DNA of 11,573 nt, from assembly GCF_934643405.1 (NCBI RefSeq), contig NZ_CAKUCL010000239.1, positions 1 to 11,573 of the forward strand. The letters run 5' to 3'. The notes below the pieces were generated by a model. The model ran no database searches, was not told the DNA's origin, and worked only from the letters and a program-made list of their open reading frames with translations. Origin of the DNA: an uncultured Actinoplanes sp. GTDB taxonomy: Bacteria > Actinomycetota > Actinomycetes > Mycobacteriales > Micromonosporaceae. Shown here piece by piece: positions 6,675-11,573 of this stretch (position 1 is its first letter; the number at the start of each line of letters is the position of its first letter). Position numbers and translations under genes: made by a program.

Positions 6675-7325
6675 GTGGCGTCATCGCCGCAGCTTCCCCT
6701 CGCGGACGATCTCTTCCTGACCGCCCACGACACCGTCAAGGGCAAGTCCCTGCTCACGCCGGCCACGCTCGGCCTCGGCCTGGCCGGGGCGCTGCTCGGT
6801 GAGCTCGTCCTCTGGCGCCGGCTGGACATCGTCGACGGCAAGATCGTGCTGATCGACGACCGGCCGACCGGCGACCCGGCGGTCACCGCCGTCCTCGACC
6901 AGCTCCTGCGTGAAGGGCACCACCGGGCCGTACGGGACTGGATCGCCTTTCTCGCCACCGGCATCGCCATCGACCTCGTCGAACGCCGGCTCTCCCGGGC
7001 CGGTCTGGTGCAGCGGCAGGAGAAACGCGGCCTGCTGGGCACCAAGGTGTTCTTCGTCCCGGCCGACTCGATGATCGCCGGCTGGCCGGCCACCCGCATC
7101 CGGACCTTCCTCGGGCGCGGTGAACTGCTCGACATCCCGGACCTGGTCCTCGCCGGGCTGATCCTGGCCACCGGCCTCGACCAGCACGTCTTCATCACCC
7201 TCGACACCCGCAGCCGCGGTCAGCTCACCGATCAGTTCCGGCGCCGGCTCCCCGCGATGCTCCAGGAACTCGTCGGCCACGCCGAGGCAGCGGTGGGCGA
7301 CGCCGTCATGGCCCGTCGCGCCTGA
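6675..7325 (+). CDS. GPP34 (GOLPH3-like) family protein
   Basis: Starting at GTG 6675 the protein has 216 residues, typical for actinobacterial GPP34 proteins. It opens with LADDLFLTAHD (residues 9-19), then the hydrophobic family core LGLGLAGALLGELVLWRRL (32-50), a GDPAV turn near 66, and DLVERRLSRAGLVQRQEKRG in the middle. In eukaryotes GOLPH3 binds phosphatidylinositol-4-phosphate on Golgi membranes and sorts glycosyltransferases. Bacterial homologues are widespread in actinomycetes but their role is unsettled; a peripheral membrane association is possible. There is no signal peptide. A later segment (ILATGLDQHVFITLDTRSRGQ) is also characteristic. It lies 42 bp ahead of the permease gene on the same strand, so the three genes may form one operon, though no functional link is known. 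Confidence 0.88.
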   Translation: MASSPQLPLADDLFLTAHDTVKGKSLLTPATLGLGLAGALLGELVLWRRLDIVDGKIVLIDDRPTGDPAVTAVLDQLLREGHHRAVRDWIAFLATGIAIDLVERRLSRAGLVQRQEKRGLLGTKVFFVPADSMIAGWPATRIRTFLGRGELLDIPDLVLAGLILATGLDQHVFITLDTRSRGQLTDQFRRRLPAMLQELVGHAEAAVGDAVMARRA

Positions 7326-7357
7326 TCCCAGAAGTCAACAACCCCTCACCCCCTGAT

Positions 7358-7362
7358 GGAGA
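7358..7362 (+). promoter_or_regulatory. Ribosome binding site favouring a GTG start for the permease
   Basis: GGAGA is 5 bases before GTG 7368 and lies within the codons that would follow the ATG at 7356. That ATG is preceded only by C-rich sequence without any Shine-Dalgarno match. Confidence 0.6.
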
Positions 7363-7367
7363 ACCGC

Positions 7368-8882
7368 GTGTCCGCGACCGCAACCAAACCCCCGCAACCC
7401 AGTCAGTTGTCGACCGCCCTGGCCCGTGACCGGCTGGGCGTCGCGGCCGTCGTCTTCTTCGTGATGTCGGCCGCCGCCCCGCTCACCGTCGTCGCGGGTG
7501 TGGTACCCACCGGTCTCGCCGTCACCGGCCTCACCGGCATCTCGATCGCGTTCCTCGCCGTCGCCGTCGTGCTCGCGATCTTCGCGGTCGGCTACGTGGC
7601 GATGGCCCGGCACATCGCGAACGCCGGCGCCTTCTACGCGTACATCTCGCAGGGCATCGGCAAGCCGCTCGGCGTCGGCGCCGCGTGGGTGGCCCTGCTG
7701 GCGTACAACATGTTCCAGATCGCGGCGTACGGCGGCTTCGGCGCCATCGCGCAGCCACTGTTCGCGGACTGGTTCGGCGTCGACGTCCAGTGGTGGGTCC
7801 TGGCCCTGGTGGTCTGGGCGCTCACCGCCGTGCTCGGCGTGCTCGACGTCGCGGTCAACGGCAAGGTGCTCGCCACCCTGCTGGTCGCCGAGATCGTGCT
7901 GGTCGTGGTGTTCAGCTTCGCCGACATCCTGTCGCCGAACTTCCACGCGTCGTCCGCCCCGCTCGACCCGGGCAGCCTGGTCGGTGCCGGCTCCGGTGCG
8001 CTGCTGGTCATGGCGGTCACCGGCTTCGTCGGCTTCGAGCAGTCGGTGGTGTTCAGCGAGGAGTCGCGCGACCCGCGCCGTACGGTCTCCCGCGCCACCT
8101 ACATCGCGATCGCCCTGATCGCCGTGCTGTACGGCTTCGCCTCCTGGGCGATGATCTCGGCGGCCGGTGGCGACGTCGTCAGCCGCGCCGGCAACGAGGG
8201 CCCGGAGCTGTTCTTCAACGTCGCCTCCGAGCGGCTCGGCAGCACCGCCCTGCACCTCGGCCACGCGCTGTTCCTGACCTCGCTGATCGCGGCGATGATC
8301 TCGTTCCACAACATCATCGCCCGGTACACGTTCTCGCTCGGCCGCGAAGGCGTGCTGCCGCGCGCCCTCGGCCGTACCGTCCCCGGCACCGGCGCGCCGA
8401 AGAACGGCTCGCTGCTGCAGTCCGCGCTCGGCCTGATCGTCATCGTGCTGTACGCGGTGCAGGGCTGGGACCCGCTGGTCAACCTCTTCTTCTGGGGCGG
8501 CACCGGCGGCGGCATCGGCGTGCTGCTGCTGATCACGGTCACCTCCATCGCGGTCATCGGGTACTTCGTCAAGCACCGCGAGGGCGAGGACTTCTGGCAC
8601 CGCGTCGGCGCCCCCGTCCTCGGCAGCATCCTGCTGCTGGTGATGACCTACCTGGCGATCAGCAACATCGCGACGCTGTTCGGCGTCGCCCCCGGTAGCG
8701 CGCCCACCTGGGTCGTGCCGCTGGCCTTCGCCGTGGTCACCGTCGCCGGCATCATCTGGGCGCTGATCCTGCGCTCGACCCGGCCCCAGGTGTACGCCGG
8801 CATCGGCCTCGGCGCCCGCAGCTCCACCACCAGCGGCGGATTCTCCGCCGCGCTCGCGTCCAACGAGGAGACCGGCAAGTGA
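7368..8882 (+). CDS. APC-superfamily amino acid permease
   Basis: With the GTG start the protein has 504 residues and about 12 hydrophobic segments, as expected for the amino acid-polyamine-organocation superfamily. The first membrane helix contains the family-type unwound region MSAAAPLTVVAGVVPTGLAV. Other supporting stretches are the GAFYAYISQGIGKPLGVGAAW segment near residue 90, the GFVGFEQSVVFSEESRDPRR loop between helices 5-6 and 7 (a typical FxGFE pattern), and the cytoplasmic SFHNIIARYTFSLGREGVLPRAL region near 310-330. It should move an amino acid or related amine across the membrane, with proton symport or exchange; the substrate cannot be read from sequence. The C-terminus is short and hydrophilic. 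Its TGA overlaps the GTG of the acetyltransferase gene (GTGA at 8879-8882), implying translational coupling and a shared substrate. An ATG at 7356 is the alternative start, adding four residues. Confidence 0.93.
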   Translation: MSATATKPPQPSQLSTALARDRLGVAAVVFFVMSAAAPLTVVAGVVPTGLAVTGLTGISIAFLAVAVVLAIFAVGYVAMARHIANAGAFYAYISQGIGKPLGVGAAWVALLAYNMFQIAAYGGFGAIAQPLFADWFGVDVQWWVLALVVWALTAVLGVLDVAVNGKVLATLLVAEIVLVVVFSFADILSPNFHASSAPLDPGSLVGAGSGALLVMAVTGFVGFEQSVVFSEESRDPRRTVSRATYIAIALIAVLYGFASWAMISAAGGDVVSRAGNEGPELFFNVASERLGSTALHLGHALFLTSLIAAMISFHNIIARYTFSLGREGVLPRALGRTVPGTGAPKNGSLLQSALGLIVIVLYAVQGWDPLVNLFFWGGTGGGIGVLLLITVTSIAVIGYFVKHREGEDFWHRVGAPVLGSILLLVMTYLAISNIATLFGVAPGSAPTWVVPLAFAVVTVAGIIWALILRSTRPQVYAGIGLGARSSTTSGGFSAALASNEETGK

Positions 8883-9481
8883 CGACGTACCCCGAGATCC
8901 GCCCGGCCCGCGAGGACGAGATCGCCGCCGTCGGCCACCTGATCAGCTACTCGTTCCACGATCTGCCGCAGAACGCGTACCTGGTGCCGCCGCTCGACGA
9001 CCGTATCCGCGTGATGGCCGACTTCTTCACGCTCTACACCGAGCACGCCTACACGTACGGCCGGGTGGATGTCATCGACAACCCGTCCGGCGACGGGCTG
9101 GTCGCCGCCGCGGTCTGGTTCGACAACACCCGTGAGGCGCCGGCCCCCGCCGAGTACGACGAGCGGCTTGCCGCGCTGGCCGGGCCGTACCTGGAGCGGT
9201 TCGTCGCGCTCGACGTGCTGTTCGAGAAGAACCACCCGGCCGACCCGCACTGGCACCTCGCCTTCCTGGCCGTCCACCCGGACCACCAGGACCACGGGCT
9301 GGGCAGCCACCTCATGAAACACACGCACGACGAGCTGGACGCGGCCGGCGTGCCGGCGTACCTCGAGGCGACGAACCAGAACAACGTGCGTCTGTACCGC
9401 CGCACCGGCTACGCCGACATGGATCCCTTCGAGATGCTGCTGCCGGACGGGACGCCGTTCTTCCGGATGTGGCGAGCCTGA
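8879..9481 (+). CDS. GNAT-family N-acetyltransferase, puromycin acetyltransferase-like
   Basis: The 200-residue protein has the GNAT acetyl-CoA site LAFLAVHPDHQDHGLGSHL (residues 128-145 region; the QDHGLG turn binds pyrophosphate) and the following AGVPAYLEATNQNNVRLYRR segment. The spacing of these motifs, the AGVPA(Y/F)LE stretch and the ending with PxGxPxFRMWR closely resemble puromycin N-acetyltransferase as I recall it, so it likely belongs to that subfamily. It would transfer acetyl from acetyl-CoA to a primary amine of a small molecule in the cytoplasm. Real resistance activity is not implied. The GTG start overlaps the permease stop by 4 bp, as GTGA, so the pair should be made together. 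A strong hairpin terminator follows 18 bp after the stop. Confidence 0.92.
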   Translation: MTTYPEIRPAREDEIAAVGHLISYSFHDLPQNAYLVPPLDDRIRVMADFFTLYTEHAYTYGRVDVIDNPSGDGLVAAAVWFDNTREAPAPAEYDERLAALAGPYLERFVALDVLFEKNHPADPHWHLAFLAVHPDHQDHGLGSHLMKHTHDELDAAGVPAYLEATNQNNVRLYRRTGYADMDPFEMLLPDGTPFFRMWRA

Positions 9482-9499
9482 TCCGTTTCCCGTTGTCTG

Positions 9500-9534
9500 C
9501 CGGGGGCGCGGCCACCGTCCGGTCGCGCCCCCGG
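9500..9534. terminator. Bidirectional hairpin terminator between GNAT and kinase genes
   Basis: CCGGGGGCGCG (9500-9510) and CGCGCCCCCGG (9524-9534) make a perfect 11-bp GC stem with a 13-base loop. It lies 18 bp after the acetyltransferase stop and directly against the kinase stop (9537-9535), so it can serve both convergent transcripts. No U-tract follows on either strand. Confidence 0.8.
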
Positions 9535-11253
<1,719 letters not shown>

Positions 11254-11264
11254 GTGAGGTCGGG

Positions 11265-11274
11265 TCCTTCCTCT
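11265..11274 (-). promoter_or_regulatory. Probable ribosome binding site of the kinase gene
   Basis: On the minus strand AGAGGAAGGA ends 11 bases before GTG 11253. The spacing is long but no other start in the frame has a comparable purine-rich sequence. Confidence 0.45.
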
Positions 11275-11291
11275 GCTAACGCACGGCTGCG

Positions 11292-11308
11292 CCGATCGTC
11301 CTGATCGG
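11292..11308. repeat. Short inverted repeat in the kinase leader
   Basis: CCGATC (11292-11297) and GATCGG (11303-11308) are perfect inverted copies with a 5-base gap. It lies about 40 bp upstream of the chosen kinase start and could be an operator or a small leader hairpin. A third partial copy, CCGAT, follows at 11311-11315. Confidence 0.35.
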
Positions 11309-11349
11309 TGCCGATGCGAGCAACCTGCGGTGCCCGTTCTCTCACACAC

Positions 11350-11573
11350 GGCGAGTCCGGCCGTTCCGGCGTTACCCGCGGGCGCGGTGATTCGTTCGTC
11401 CTTCTATCGACGGGTCTGCGCAGCCACCGCCGCGCCTGGCGGGACCAGGTCAACGGCGTCCTCTGTGGAACCCACCTGCCGAGTCCGGAGGCCGGTCGAG
11501 GAGGCAGGCGAGGCGGCAGCCACCGGGACAGGAGCCGCCGGTCAGGACGCGTGTCCCGCTGCGCCCGAAAGGT
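11350..11573. other. Upstream region of the kinase gene, no gene recognised
   Basis: This stretch to the window end probably holds the kinase promoter on the minus strand, but I see no convincing -35/-10 pair. CCTGG/CCAGG (around 11435-11450) forms a small 5-bp hairpin. Reading frames here are open only because of high GC and show no ribosome binding site or recognisable protein. Confidence 0.5.

Noticed and set aside
11254..11349. Extended kinase N-terminus from GTG 11349
   Set aside because: No Shine-Dalgarno sequence precedes it, and the extra residues are Arg/Ser/Cys-rich and unlike kinase N-termini; GTG 11253 has a purine-rich site upstream.
11370..11384. GGGTAA on the minus strand as a SigF-type -10 for the kinase
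   Set aside because: No GTTT-like -35 element is found 14-16 bases upstream.
11387..11573. GTG-initiated plus-strand frame open to the window end
   Set aside because: No ribosome binding site, no recognisable protein pattern, and composition typical of non-coding high-GC DNA.

Overview
The window is very GC-rich actinobacterial chromosome. Third codon positions are nearly all G or C, GTG and TTG starts are common, terminators are hairpins without U-tracts, and the gene families (LuxR/LAL-type regulator, GPP34, a membrane-anchored Ser/Thr kinase, DUF1800/DUF1501) are typical of soil actinomycetes. The content resembles Actinoplanes/Micromonosporaceae, but that placement is inference. No rRNA, tRNA, CRISPR array, transposase or other clear mobile element is visible.

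Layout: (1) 1-1514 (+), the 3' part of a LuxR-family regulator with an alpha-helical repeat region and a C-terminal GerE helix-turn-helix, followed by a hairpin at 1535-1573. (2) 1685-1942 (+), an 85-aa helical protein of unknown function with a TTG start, a strong ribosome binding site and a possible SigB/SigF-type promoter. It converges on and overlaps by 13 bp (3) a TerC-family membrane protein (2955-1930, -); a perfect 9-bp hairpin lies over this junction. (4) 3818-3048 (-), a DODA/YgiD-type extradiol dioxygenase with a perfect 14-bp palindrome just upstream. (5) A two-gene operon on the minus strand, DUF1800 (6354-5092) then Tat-exported DUF1501 (5079-3880). (6) A 320-bp divergent regulatory region (6355-6674) with palindromes. 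(7) On the plus strand, GPP34/GOLPH3-like (6675-7325), APC-family permease (7368-8882) and a puromycin-acetyltransferase-like GNAT enzyme (8879-9481) that overlaps the permease by 4 bp. (8) A bidirectional hairpin terminator at 9500-9534, and a convergent minus-strand Ser/Thr kinase with one membrane segment and a four-cysteine extracellular domain (11253-9535). (9) Its upstream region, to the window end, with no gene recognised.

How the parts may work together: the permease and acetyltransferase are almost certainly co-translated and could import or export and N-acetylate one amine-containing compound. DUF1800 and DUF1501 are a recurrent pair of unknown function, one partner carrying a twin-arginine signal, so they probably act at or outside the membrane. 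The other genes look like independently controlled single units. No single large new system is proven here. The best leads are the DUF1800/DUF1501 pair with its operator-like palindromes, the permease/acetyltransferase pair beside a GPP34 gene, and the palindrome in front of the dioxygenase.
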